A stretch of DNA of 44,549 nucleotides, from assembly GCA_014190235.1 (NCBI GenBank), contig BJGC01000001.1:1-44549 (forward strand), read 5' to 3'. Source of the stretch: Actinomycetes bacterium (GTDB lineage: Bacteria > Actinomycetota > Acidimicrobiia > Acidimicrobiales > Ilumatobacteraceae). Of the stretch, positions 7,873 through 16,344 are shown piece by piece. The position numbers and the translations under genes were made by a program. The notes beneath the pieces are model-generated. The model ran no database searches. It saw nothing but the letters and a program-made list of their open reading frames with translations, and was not told the DNA's origin. The stretch's first letter is position 1, and each line of letters starts with the position of its first letter.

Positions 7873-8296
7873 TCGCGCTGCCCAGACCTCCTTGATACAA
7901 GCGTCGATTGAAAGGTGCTACGCCGTTGCACTTGACTTCGAGGCATACCCGTCATGGGCCACTGATGTCAAAGATGCAAAAATCATTGCTCGCGATGAGC
8001 AAGGCCGTGCGTCTCGTGTTGAGTTTCGGGCATCAGCACTTGGTCGCAGCACTCACTACACATTGCAGTATGACTACAGCGATGCGCCAGCGCGCTTGGC
8101 GTGGAGTCTTGTAGATGGTGACATCATGAGGGCAATCGACGGTGCGTACTCTTTTGTTGCAGTCGAGGATGGCACACAAGTGTTTTACGAAGTTGCAATT
8201 GAGTTAGTTATTCCACTGCCAGGTTTTGTGAAGCGTCGTGCTGAGGCTCGTATCCTCGATACCGTGAAAGAACTTAAAGCTCGCGCTGAATCGTGA
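7865..8296 (+). CDS. SRPBCC (polyketide cyclase/START-like) protein
   Basis: A 143-residue protein with the START-like pattern: an N-terminal strand then SIERCYAVALDFEAYPSWATDVKDAKII, a long beta sheet, and a C-terminal helix KRRAEARILDTVKELKAR. These folds bind hydrophobic ligands. The ATG at 7865 begins right at the domain; the same frame is open far upstream, but that region is the preceding gene. A comparable SRPBCC protein lies near pimB' in mycobacteria (TB16.3 region, from memory), supporting a conserved actinobacterial block. Ligand unknown. Confidence 0.85.
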   Translation: MTDRAAQTSLIQASIERCYAVALDFEAYPSWATDVKDAKIIARDEQGRASRVEFRASALGRSTHYTLQYDYSDAPARLAWSLVDGDIMRAIDGAYSFVAVEDGTQVFYEVAIELVIPLPGFVKRRAEARILDTVKELKARAES

Positions 8297-9153
8297 ACGC
8301 CATTGGCATTGACGTCGGTGGTACAAAGTGCCTCGGAGTTCTTACCGACGAAGCTGGAAACATTTTGTCTTGGGTACGCAGGCCCACTCCGTCAACGGCA
8401 GATCTGATCGACACCTTGCATGAGATTGTGCAAGAGCTTGGTGATGCGCCAACAGTTGGTGTTGGGCTTCCGGGGCTAATTACTCCGACTGGAATCATGC
8501 AAGCCGCACCAAATCTAAAGGATGTTGTTGTACTTTCAGTCGCGACAGACTTAGCAAATAGATGTGGCCGAAAAGTTCATGTCGACAATGATGCAACGTC
8601 AGCCACGTATGCAGAATGGAAAATTGGGGCAGCACGCGGTGTTGCCGATGCTGCATTCGTCGGACTTGGGACCGGCATTGGCGCGGGTTTTATCATCGGT
8701 GGACAATTGCAGCACGGAGCCCATGGATATGCCGGCGAGATAGGGCACATGGTGGTGCAGGCTGACGGCATCGAGTGTGTTTGTGGTCTTCGTGGTTGTT
8801 GGGAGCGTTATGCCTCGGGCTGGGCTCTAGGAAACTTTGCTGGTGGAGTTGCCGGTGAAATAGTGGCGCAGCGTGCGGCAGATGGTGATGCAAAAATGAT
8901 TGAGGTCGTCGATATTTTTTCTCGATGGGTGGCCGTGGGTCTTGCAAATCTTGCCAACATCATTGACCCTGAGGTAATTGTGATTGGTGGCGGCGTCATT
9001 GAATCATCCGAAGTCTTTATGCCCGTTGTGCAAAAATGGTTTTCTCAATTGCTGTATTCATCGGCGAGCCGTACTCATCCACGACTCGAAAGTGCACAGT
9101 TGGGAGAACGAGCAGGGGCGATTGGCGCGGCTCTGTTGGGTGCGACGATGTAA
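8293..9153 (+). CDS. ROK-family sugar kinase (probable glucokinase)
   Basis: A 286-residue cytoplasmic kinase. The ATP phosphate loop is IDVGGTK at 5-11, the catalytic aspartate lies in VDNDATSA, and the ROK zinc and substrate region reads EIGHMVV then CVCGLRGCWE. These features fit glucokinase, phosphorylating glucose with ATP or polyphosphate; the sugar is not certain. The GTG start overlaps the SRPBCC stop by four bases, so it ends the pimB' block. It converges on glpK with abutting stops. A second ROK kinase is at 13375-14280. Confidence 0.9.
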   Translation: MNAIGIDVGGTKCLGVLTDEAGNILSWVRRPTPSTADLIDTLHEIVQELGDAPTVGVGLPGLITPTGIMQAAPNLKDVVVLSVATDLANRCGRKVHVDNDATSATYAEWKIGAARGVADAAFVGLGTGIGAGFIIGGQLQHGAHGYAGEIGHMVVQADGIECVCGLRGCWERYASGWALGNFAGGVAGEIVAQRAADGDAKMIEVVDIFSRWVAVGLANLANIIDPEVIVIGGGVIESSEVFMPVVQKWFSQLLYSSASRTHPRLESAQLGERAGAIGAALLGATM

Positions 9154-10602
9154 TTAGTCCGTGTCCCACCGCAGTGAGCGTTGAACAGCGCGGGTCCACT
9201 CGGCATAGTTGCCAGACATGGGTTCAGGTTCAAAACGTCTGTCGAGTCGCCACGTTTGACTAATCGATTCACGTGAGGGCCAGACTCCAACGGCAAGACC
9301 TGCCAAGAATGCCGCGCCAAGCGCAGTGGACTCAGTATCGACGGGACGAAGAACAGGAACTGCGAGTTCGTTGGCTTGATGTTGCAACATAAAATCCATT
9401 ACAGATGCACCGCCATCAACGCGCAGTTCTGCGAGTGGAACCCCAGATGCTTGCGTCATCGCATCAATTGCATCGCGCGTTTGAAACACCATTGATTCAA
9501 CGACTGCACGTGCGATGTGAGCGCGAGTGGTGCCACGGGTGATACCGACAATTGTTCCGCGCGCATGCGGATCCCACCATGGACTACCGAGTCCGGTGAA
9601 AGCAGGCACAACATAGACTCCACCCGTATCAGTCACCGACTGCGCAAGGGGCCCAATCTCAGCAGATGTTTCGATAATGCCAAGTCCGTCGCGAAGCCAT
9701 TGAATTGCTGCGCCCGTGACAAAAATAGATCCCTCTAGTGCGTATGTCGGTGAGCCGTCGCCAAGATCCCACGCCACAGTCGTGAGCATGCCATCCGTGG
9801 GTGGTGGACATTTTGAGCCGATGTTCAACAGAACAAAACTGCCTGTGCCGTACGTATTCTTGGCCATGCCGACATCAAAACAGGCTTGTCCAAAGAGAGC
9901 AGCCTGTTGGTCGCCGGCAACGCCCGTAATCGCAATACCCGTCGGAAGTCCTTCGACAGAAGTACTGCCAAAATGACCACTCGATGGCAGAACCTGCGCA
10001 AGTGCATGCATCGGTACGCCTAAGAGAGTGCACATCTCAGAACTCCATGACATTGTGTTGATGTCAAACAACATTGTTCTCGATGCGTTTGTGGGATCTG
10101 TGACAAATGAAGCACCGCCGGTCAGTTTCCAGATCAACCAAGAATCAATGGTGCCAATAGCAAGATCGACTGTGTCTGGAACGCCGTGTTGGAGTAGCCA
10201 TGCCGCTTTTGTGCCGGAGAAATATGGATCGAGAACGAGTCCAGTTGTTTTGCGCACAAGAGGCAAAGATGACGCAAGCGACTCGCACATACTTGCTGTG
10301 CGACGATCTTGCCAGACGATGGCTTTGGCATACGCACGCCCAGTTGATGTGTTCCAGGCAACAACAGTTTCGCGTTGGTTGGTGATTCCGATTGCGGCAA
10401 TGTCTGTCACGCGAGAGATGACGTCACGCAAAGTCTCAAGTACTGCGGACCAGATCTCTTCGGCATCGTGTTCGACCCAACCTGGCTGGGGAAAATACTG
10501 AGGAAACTCTCGATATGACGAAATGGATGGTCGGCCGTCTGCAAAGACTGCTCGAGTTCGTACTCCAGTAGTGCCAGCATCAATAGCAAGAACTGTTGTC
10601 AT
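9154..10602 (-). CDS. glpK: Glycerol kinase
   Basis: A 482-residue FGGY kinase that converts glycerol and ATP to glycerol-3-phosphate. It starts TTVLAIDAGTTGVRTR, with the family signatures GWVEHDAEEIW and TNQRETVVAW, a middle GVAGDQQAALFGQACF, and a C-terminal LRVDGGASVMDFMLQ. The start is the ATG at 10602; the frame extends 12 codons further but that region is the inter-gene gap. It is the last gene of a minus-strand unit after the inositol-phosphatase gene, seven bases away. With glpD at the left edge it provides glycerol use. Confidence 0.96.
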   Translation of the reverse strand: MTTVLAIDAGTTGVRTRAVFADGRPSISSYREFPQYFPQPGWVEHDAEEIWSAVLETLRDVISRVTDIAAIGITNQRETVVAWNTSTGRAYAKAIVWQDRRTASMCESLASSLPLVRKTTGLVLDPYFSGTKAAWLLQHGVPDTVDLAIGTIDSWLIWKLTGGASFVTDPTNASRTMLFDINTMSWSSEMCTLLGVPMHALAQVLPSSGHFGSTSVEGLPTGIAITGVAGDQQAALFGQACFDVGMAKNTYGTGSFVLLNIGSKCPPPTDGMLTTVAWDLGDGSPTYALEGSIFVTGAAIQWLRDGLGIIETSAEIGPLAQSVTDTGGVYVVPAFTGLGSPWWDPHARGTIVGITRGTTRAHIARAVVESMVFQTRDAIDAMTQASGVPLAELRVDGGASVMDFMLQHQANELAVPVLRPVDTESTALGAAFLAGLAVGVWPSRESISQTWRLDRRFEPEPMSGNYAEWTRAVQRSLRWDTD

Positions 10603-10609
10603 TGGACGA

Positions 10610-11395
10610 CTATGCGCTTGCTCGCATAATGAGAGCACTCAGTTCGCGGTGTATCTCGGGTTGACAAGCAAGCACCTCTGCAGGATGAACAGTGTTGCCG
10701 GAGAAATCAGTGACGATGGCACCTGCTTCGGTTGCAATGAGTTGACCTGCAGCAAGATCCCACGACAAGAGATTTTCTTCAAAATATGCATCAAAGCGAC
10801 CACACGCAACGAAACACAGATCAATTGCAGCAGCTCCGAAACGGCGAATATCGCGAACCTTTTCAATAATGATTGGAATGCGCTGCGCTTGCGACACCCT
10901 TTTTTGCGCAGAGTAACTAAATCCAGTGCAGACAAGTGCATCACTCAGAAGCGGATTCTTTCGAACAAAGATGGGTTGGTCGTTCAGGAACGCTCCATGA
11001 CCACGGATAGCGGTGAATGTTTCGCCGAGTGCTGGGATGTACACCACACCGACAAGACTTCCGTTGTCGTCGACTGCTGCAATTGACACTGCCCACGTTG
11101 GCAGGTCAAAGAAAAAGTTAGTTGTTCCATCAATGGGGTCGATGTGCCACGTGATTCCAGAAGCAGACTCTTGCCGTGCGCCTTCTTCTCCGATGATTCC
11201 GTCAGAAGGGCGTGCGCGACGGATTCCGTCAGTGATAAGCGCTTCGCTTGCTTTATCGAATTCTGTCACCATGTCGGTGGCTGTAGATTTTGTGTCCACA
11301 TTGCTCAAACCTTGTTTGCGTCCTGCAAGCGCCATGTCTCCAGCGGTGTGGGCGAGTGAGATCGCGAGATCTAGCAAGTCTTCATCACATGACAT
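10610..11395 (-). CDS. Inositol monophosphatase family protein
   Basis: A protein of about 261 residues with the full Mg-dependent phosphatase motif set: GEEGA, WHIDPIDGTTNF (both metal aspartates) and WDLAAGQLI. Family members hydrolyse inositol-1-phosphate, histidinol phosphate, fructose-1,6-bisphosphate or PAP; inositol phosphate is plausible in an organism that makes PI lipids. The ATG at 11395 is used here; a TTG at 11404 that overlaps the upstream stop as TTGA is an equally possible start. It lies between a membrane protein gene and glpK on the same strand. Confidence 0.9.
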   Translation of the reverse strand: MSCDEDLLDLAISLAHTAGDMALAGRKQGLSNVDTKSTATDMVTEFDKASEALITDGIRRARPSDGIIGEEGARQESASGITWHIDPIDGTTNFFFDLPTWAVSIAAVDDNGSLVGVVYIPALGETFTAIRGHGAFLNDQPIFVRKNPLLSDALVCTGFSYSAQKRVSQAQRIPIIIEKVRDIRRFGAAAIDLCFVACGRFDAYFEENLLSWDLAAGQLIATEAGAIVTDFSGNTVHPAEVLACQPEIHRELSALIMRASA

Positions 11396-11400
11396 ACGAG

Positions 11401-11685
11401 TCAACCGAATCTTTTCGAAGGGGAGTCATGAAGTTCGCGCCATTCACCTTGGGCACGCAGAACGAGAACTGACACGATGGCGGTCCCGCCAGCACACAGC
11501 AGTGCGCCAGCCAGGATGCCAAGACCTAGAGGCACAGAGCAGTCACCGGAACACTGCAAATCAACGACGGCGTATCCAATGAGGCCACCAGAGAGCCCGC
11601 CAATGCAAATTGCCACAAACGCCAAGGCCCGAGAGAGGCGCGATGGAATTGCCGAGAGGCTCGTGTCAGGGGTATCTGGTTGCAT
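11401..11685 (-). CDS. Small membrane protein, two TM segments, function unknown
   Basis: A 94-residue protein with two hydrophobic helices (about residues 20-43 and 50-77) joined by a short loop containing CSGDC, and a charged C-terminus. No family recognised. It is the first gene of the minus-strand unit with the inositol-phosphatase-like gene and glpK, and is divergent from dinB with only 23 bases between starts, so the two promoters must overlap the opposite coding regions. Confidence 0.65.
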   Translation of the reverse strand: MQPDTPDTSLSAIPSRLSRALAFVAICIGGLSGGLIGYAVVDLQCSGDCSVPLGLGILAGALLCAGGTAIVSVLVLRAQGEWRELHDSPSKRFG

Positions 11686-11697
11686 GTTGGATTAGCG

Positions 11698-11703
11698 TAA
11701 TAG
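11698..11703 (+). promoter_or_regulatory. Candidate -10 box of dinB
   Basis: TAATAG ends five bases before the GTG start of dinB, which would give a leaderless or nearly leaderless mRNA. No good -35 or LexA-type SOS box was recognised around it. Confidence 0.3.
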
Positions 11704-11708
11704 TTGAC

Positions 11709-12965
11709 GTGTCTACTTCTCGCTCCATCTTGCATGTTGACATGGATGCGTTTTTCGTATCCGTGGAGTTGTTGCGACGCCCAGATCTGGCAGGGCAGCC
11801 AGTGGTGGTAGGTGGTACGGCAGGTCGTGGGGTGGTGGCGGCGGCGTCATACGAAGCAAGGCGATTTGGAGTGCACTCTGCAATGTCGTCCTCGCAAGCA
11901 CGCCGACTCTGTCCGCAGGCAGTTTTCTTGCCCGCGAATCACTCGTTATACCAAGAGATCAGTCACCAACTTCATGACATCTTTTTGTCTTTCACGCCGT
12001 TAATAGAACCCATTTCTGTTGACGAATCATTTTTGGATGTGACTGGTTCAGAAAAACTATTAGGCAGTGCTGTAGACCTTGCATGGAAGATAAGGGCGCG
12101 AGTGCAGGACGAATTAGGATTGACCTGCAGCGTGGGCCTTGCCAGAAATAAATTTTTGGCAAAACTTGCATCAGATTTTGCCAAGCCCCGCGCAAGTGCT
12201 CAAGGAATTGAGCCAGGACATCAGGTGTATTGCGTTGCAATAGACGCAGAACTTGAGTTTTTGTATCCACTGCCGGTGCGGGCGTTGTGGGGAGTTGGTC
12301 CTGTCACTCTCAAAAAATTAGAAAGTATCGGCATCAGGACTGTTGGAGATTTGGCCGCGCTACATGAGAGCGACCTGCAGGCAGCCGTTGGTATGTCTCA
12401 CGGTTCGCATCTTTTTGCACTTGGACGCGCCGATGATGATCGCCCTGTCGAGCCAGATCGCGTTGCAAAATCAATCGGTCATGAAGAAACTTTTTCCGTC
12501 GATCTAGTCACCGCGCAAGAGATGCGTGACGAAATAGTTCGATTATCTGAGGCAGTTGCCCGACGAGTACGTCGTGCCGGAGTGGCTGCCGGAACCGTGC
12601 TCTTAAAGGTCAAGTTTTCCGATTTTCAAACCATCACGCGATCTGTGACTCCGCGTACTCCGATTACGACTGCTCCCGCTTTTGTCGCGGCACTTTTGCC
12701 CTTGCTTGCCAAAATTGATGCGACGCAAGGCGTACGGCTACTTGGTGTTCATGCCCAGAAATTAGGCGAAGCGTCAAGTTCTACACGGATGTTTGTGGAA
12801 GCAGATGATTCGGTTGAAGAAGTCGAACATCTTTGGTCGGCGACGAACGAGGCTATTGATGAGATCGTGAGTCGATATGGACGCGAGGCTATTAGGCCCG
12901 CCAGTGCGCTTGCAGACCGCAAGGCTCCAGGGGATTCCCCGTACGGTCCAGATGAACTTGTTTGA
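11709..12965 (+). CDS. dinB: DNA polymerase IV (Y-family)
   Basis: A 418-residue translesion polymerase. Starting at GTG 11709 the protein opens STSRSILHVDMDAFFVSVE, the usual Pol IV N-terminus with the first catalytic aspartate. SVDESFLDVT holds the second catalytic pair, and LTCSVGLARNKFLAKLASD, the HhH region WGVGPVTLKKL and a little-finger domain follow. The frame is open to 11610, but that part is antisense to the neighbouring membrane gene and is not family-like. It lacks the QxxLxxF clamp-binding motif in an obvious form at the C-terminus. Pol IV bypasses damaged bases at low fidelity. Confidence 0.95.
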   Translation: MSTSRSILHVDMDAFFVSVELLRRPDLAGQPVVVGGTAGRGVVAAASYEARRFGVHSAMSSSQARRLCPQAVFLPANHSLYQEISHQLHDIFLSFTPLIEPISVDESFLDVTGSEKLLGSAVDLAWKIRARVQDELGLTCSVGLARNKFLAKLASDFAKPRASAQGIEPGHQVYCVAIDAELEFLYPLPVRALWGVGPVTLKKLESIGIRTVGDLAALHESDLQAAVGMSHGSHLFALGRADDDRPVEPDRVAKSIGHEETFSVDLVTAQEMRDEIVRLSEAVARRVRRAGVAAGTVLLKVKFSDFQTITRSVTPRTPITTAPAFVAALLPLLAKIDATQGVRLLGVHAQKLGEASSSTRMFVEADDSVEEVEHLWSATNEAIDEIVSRYGREAIRPASALADRKAPGDSPYGPDELV

Positions 12966-12983
12966 AACAACTTGGTGTTTGCG

Positions 12984-13012
12984 TTGCGTTGTGTGCAAAA
13001 AAGTGGAACACT
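12984..13012 (+). promoter_or_regulatory. Candidate leaderless promoter of the DUF3040 gene
   Basis: TTGCGT (12984-12989), a 17-base spacer, then AACACT (13007-13012), which ends six bases before the GTG at 13019. The spacing matches other candidate leaderless starts in the window. Confidence 0.35.
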
Positions 13013-13018
13013 AGAGTC

Positions 13019-13369
13019 GTGCCACTTTCAGATGAAGAACAACGCATATTGCGCGGAATCGAAGAACAACTTCAAACCGATGAGCGATTTGCTCAGGCAG
13101 TATCGTCCTCAGGGCTTTATCGACACTCTGCCAAGACAGTCAGATGGGCAGTCTTGGGGATCATCGTTGGGTTATTGGTGATGGTGATGTCGCTCCAAAT
13201 TCATTTTGTGGTGTCGTTTGCTGGTTTCATGATCATGTTGGTGAGTGCGCTGTCGATTGAGCGACAAGTTCGCCTCATGGGCAAGGCTGGCGTGCAAGAC
13301 ATTGCTCAGTCGTTGCGTGGCCCGCGTCAAGCGGCACAAAAAATGCGCGACCGTTTTCCTAGGGAGTAG
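13019..13369 (+). CDS. DUF3040 family membrane protein
   Basis: A 116-residue protein beginning PLSDEEQRILRGIEEQL after a GTG start, the signature of the actinobacterial DUF3040 family. Two adjacent hydrophobic segments lie at about residues 43-60 and 65-82, and the tail is basic. Function unknown. The family is typically encoded close to mraZ in actinobacteria; here it is 3.9 kb before it, with other genes between. The frame extends upstream to 12962, but that part overlaps the end of dinB and is not family-like. Confidence 0.88.
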   Translation: MPLSDEEQRILRGIEEQLQTDERFAQAVSSSGLYRHSAKTVRWAVLGIIVGLLVMVMSLQIHFVVSFAGFMIMLVSALSIERQVRLMGKAGVQDIAQSLRGPRQAAQKMRDRFPRE

Positions 13370-13374
13370 CGACA

Positions 13375-14280
13375 GTGTCTTTAAGTACTGCGTCAAGCGA
13401 CGCATACTTGGCGGTTGACATCGGTGGCACAAAAATTTCCGTTGGAGTAGTAAACACGGCGCGAACAGTGGTGTACGAATCTCGGATCTCCACGCCGACA
13501 ACACAGGTGTGGGAATCGCTAGCCAAACAAGTTTCAGGCGCGTTGGCATGGAGTTCTGCAAACAACGTGTGTCTGCTCGCATGTGGCGTGGGTTGTGGCG
13601 GACCAATGCGTGTGGACGAGGGCGTTGTATCGCCTTTACATATTCCAGAGTGGCGTGATTTTCCTCTGGTTTTTGAGATGAAAGAACTAGTTGGACTAGA
13701 TGTCGTTCTTGAAAATGATGCGAAGGCACTTGTGCTTGCCGAGCACTGGAGCAGGCGAGAGAAAAATATCAATACCGTTCCTTCGATCATGATGTCGGTG
13801 TTGGTGTCAACCGGAGTCGGAGCAGGAATAATTGCTGACGAAAAATTGCTGATGGGTCGCACCGGAAATGCGGGCCACATAGGTCATGTGATTGTGCAAG
13901 AAAATGGCAACAAGTGTGCGTGTGGTGCCAGAGGATGCCTTGAAGCGCACATCAGCGGACCTGCGATTGAGCGCGCAATCGGTGCGCCTGCATCAAAGGC
14001 AAATATCCAGACACGTGTGGCCGCAGGCACGCTGCTTGGGCAAGCAATTGCCAGCGTGGCAGCCACGATGGATCTCACAGATGTCACTGTGGGTGGTTCG
14101 GTGGCACTTGGCTTTGGGGACGAGTTTTTTCAGGCCGCGCAGATAAGTGCACGCAAGCACGCCGGTCTTACTTTTTTAAAAGACCTCACGATTAGTCCCG
14201 TTGCCGACAGAAGTCTTGCCCCACTCGTAGGTGCGGCGGCTCTTGCCAAGTACTCTATAGAACATGCATCCTGCCTATAG
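13375..14280 (+). CDS. ROK-family sugar kinase, second copy
   Basis: A 301-residue ROK kinase with VDIGGTKISVGV near the N-terminus, the catalytic aspartate in LENDAKALVLAEHW, GTP/ATP-loop residues STGVGAGII, and the zinc region GHIGHVIV followed by CACGARGCLEAH. It is clearly diverged from the ROK protein at 8293-9153. Substrate unknown; glucose, N-acetylglucosamine or N-acetylmannosamine are all possible in this family. It starts with GTG five bases after the DUF3040 stop and overlaps the acyl-CoA dehydrogenase gene by 17 bases. Confidence 0.88.
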   Translation: MSLSTASSDAYLAVDIGGTKISVGVVNTARTVVYESRISTPTTQVWESLAKQVSGALAWSSANNVCLLACGVGCGGPMRVDEGVVSPLHIPEWRDFPLVFEMKELVGLDVVLENDAKALVLAEHWSRREKNINTVPSIMMSVLVSTGVGAGIIADEKLLMGRTGNAGHIGHVIVQENGNKCACGARGCLEAHISGPAIERAIGAPASKANIQTRVAAGTLLGQAIASVAATMDLTDVTVGGSVALGFGDEFFQAAQISARKHAGLTFLKDLTISPVADRSLAPLVGAAALAKYSIEHASCL

Positions 14281-15481
14281 TCCCGAAGCTGAAACATACC
14301 GCGAAAAAGTACGCGCTTTCTTGGCTGAAAAACTTCCCACATCATGGAAGGGCATCGGTCAATTAGACGGAGACGATCTCTTGTCATTTGTTGCGGAGTG
14401 GCGTGCCACGTTGGCGAGTTCTGGATACTTGGCACCAAGTTGGCCAGTTGCTTACGGAGGCGGCGGACTATCAGAACTAGAACAAGTGATTGTTGCTGAG
14501 GAGTTTGCTCAGGCCGGAGTTCCGACGGGCGCTCCGAACGACACTTTCAGTATCAAGATGCTCGGCAACACTTTGTTGCAGTGGGGAACTGAAGAACAAA
14601 AAAAGTATTATCTCCCTCGAATCTTGTCTGGCGACGATGTGTGGTGCCAGGGCTACAGCGAACCTAATGCCGGATCAGATCTGAGCAATATTGGTTTGCG
14701 CGGGCAACTTGATGGTGATGAGTGGCTTTTGAATGGTCAAAAAATTTGGACAAGTGCAGGGCACCTTGCAGATCACATTTTTACGCTTGTGCGCACCGAT
14801 CCTGATGCGCCTCGGCATAAAGGAATCAGTTTCTTACTTGTCGACATGCGTCAGCCCGGAATCGAAGTACGACCAATTCGCATGATCTCAGGTGATAGCG
14901 AATTCAACGAAGTGTTTTATACAGACGCCAAGTGCCCCAAAGACAATGTCGTCGGGGGCGTCAATAATGGTTGGGCCGTGGCGATGACATTGCTCGGATA
15001 TGAGCGTGGCGAAGCGGCTGCAACACTTCCCATCCGCTTTCAGGGCGAGATAGATCGTCTATGCATCTTGGCGAAAGAGCGCGGTGTTTCATCTCATCCA
15101 GTTATTCGTCAGCGTTTGGCTTCTTGTTACTCACAAGTGCAGGTCATGCGTTTTCTGGGAATGCGAACACTGACGCAGTTCTTGTCTGGTCACCAGCCGG
15201 GTCCAGATGGTGCAATTTTTAAGCTGTACTGGAGTGAGTATCACAAAGTGATTACAGAACTCAGCGTTGATATTTTGGGACTTGAGGCCTTAGTACCAAC
15301 CGGTCGCAAACCATCAAGTGCTTTTCAGACGGATGACGAAGGTGCTGCCAATACGAGCAACAGTTGGGTCGGAACGTTTCTTAATGCGCGAGCCGGAACG
15401 ATCTACGCTGGCTCATCGCAAATTCAACGCAACATTATTGGTGAAATGGTTCTCGGTCTGCCCAAGGAACCGCGGGTCTAG
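14264..15481 (+). CDS. Acyl-CoA dehydrogenase
   Basis: A 405-residue flavoenzyme of the FadE type with all three domains. An N-terminal helical part comes first; the middle FAD-binding part has GYSEPNAGSDLSNI and NGQKIWTSAG; the C-terminal helical domain has GYERGEAA and ends ARAGTIYAGSSQIQRNIIGE. It oxidises an acyl-CoA at the alpha-beta bond and passes electrons to ETF. The chain or side-chain substrate cannot be read from sequence; related actinobacterial paralogues act on fatty acids or sterol side chains. It overlaps the upstream kinase gene. Confidence 0.95.
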   Translation: MHPAYSPEAETYREKVRAFLAEKLPTSWKGIGQLDGDDLLSFVAEWRATLASSGYLAPSWPVAYGGGGLSELEQVIVAEEFAQAGVPTGAPNDTFSIKMLGNTLLQWGTEEQKKYYLPRILSGDDVWCQGYSEPNAGSDLSNIGLRGQLDGDEWLLNGQKIWTSAGHLADHIFTLVRTDPDAPRHKGISFLLVDMRQPGIEVRPIRMISGDSEFNEVFYTDAKCPKDNVVGGVNNGWAVAMTLLGYERGEAAATLPIRFQGEIDRLCILAKERGVSSHPVIRQRLASCYSQVQVMRFLGMRTLTQFLSGHQPGPDGAIFKLYWSEYHKVITELSVDILGLEALVPTGRKPSSAFQTDDEGAANTSNSWVGTFLNARAGTIYAGSSQIQRNIIGEMVLGLPKEPRV

Positions 15482-15483
15482 TC

Positions 15484-15771
15484 ATGGAGAGTGGTCGGCA
15501 AAGTCAACGAAACATCCTTTCAGTGCGGGTGTTGTTGGCGATCGTCAGCCGACCCAATTTGTGGGTGACTGCTATTGGTCAGGTGTTTCGATTAGCGCCC
15601 ACAGGGTGGTGGAAACGTTTACCTCACTTGCCACTGCCTGGCGCCGAGTACCTGGAGTTTCGTTTGGTCACGCAATACGGCGGAGACCCTGCAACTCAGA
15701 TGACCAAGCCGCAGCCCCAAGACGTGGTGGATTATCTGCGCTGGTGTCGCGACTGGAACCGAACACGATGA
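15484..15771 (+). CDS. Small basic protein of unknown function
   Basis: A 95-residue protein starting two bases after the acyl-CoA dehydrogenase stop. It has no clear motif except a tryptophan-rich middle (APTGWWKRLPHLPLPGAEYLEFR) and a C-terminal YLRWCRDW. A hydrophobic stretch near residues 15-35 is too weak to call a membrane helix. Similar short proteins occur in related actinobacteria as far as I recall, but no function is known. Confidence 0.65.
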   Translation: MESGRQSQRNILSVRVLLAIVSRPNLWVTAIGQVFRLAPTGWWKRLPHLPLPGAEYLEFRLVTQYGGDPATQMTKPQPQDVVDYLRWCRDWNRTR

Positions 15772-15830
15772 CACGGCAATCTGATGTCATTTGTTGCGCG
15801 CAGTTGAGACGGGCGAGACGGTAGGTTCGC

Positions 15831-16328
15831 ATGAAAAGCGCGCTCGTACTTAATGCTACGTACGAACCGCTGAGCGTTGTGTCATCTCAGCGAGCCATTT
15901 GCCTTGTGTTGTGCGATAAAGCAGACATTGTTGAAGACGACGGATCGGTGATGCATGCTGAGAAATTACAGTTGCCAACGCCTCTCGTCATTAAATTACG
16001 GTATGTCGTAAAAGTCCCGTATCATCGCCATGCTGCATTGTCACGACGTGCAATCTTTGCTCGAGATAATCACAAGTGTGCATACTGCGGCGGTCTTGCT
16101 GACAGCATTGATCATGTTCATCCTCGATCGCGTGGTGGCGAACATATCTGGGAAAATGTGACTGCCGCATGTCGCACATGCAATCTGCACAAGAGAGATC
16201 GCACTCCCGACGAAGCCGGGATGAAGCTACGCACCATTCCACTCGTCCCCCTTGAAACGGCATGGATTACTTTTTCTGTGGGCTCTGTGCCCGACGAATG
16301 GAAGCCGTACTTGGCGCAAGCAAGTTGA
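15831..16328 (+). CDS. HNH endonuclease family protein
   Basis: A 165-residue protein with a C-terminal HNH domain. Zinc pairs CAYCG and CRTCN flank the catalytic core DHVHPRSRGGEHIWENVTAA, and the N-terminal half (ALVLNATYEPLSVVS) is typical of the chromosomal actinobacterial HNH group, not of homing or restriction enzymes in mobile elements. It is a standalone housekeeping-type gene with no methyltransferase beside it. Its biological role is not established. Confidence 0.92.
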   Translation: MKSALVLNATYEPLSVVSSQRAICLVLCDKADIVEDDGSVMHAEKLQLPTPLVIKLRYVVKVPYHRHAALSRRAIFARDNHKCAYCGGLADSIDHVHPRSRGGEHIWENVTAACRTCNLHKRDRTPDEAGMKLRTIPLVPLETAWITFSVGSVPDEWKPYLAQAS

Positions 16329-16344
16329 CCGGCAAGAGCGAAGC

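Noticed and set aside
10523-11582. Long plus-strand frames opposite the inositol phosphatase and glpK genes
   Set aside because: They are shadows of well-recognised minus-strand enzymes with all catalytic motifs.
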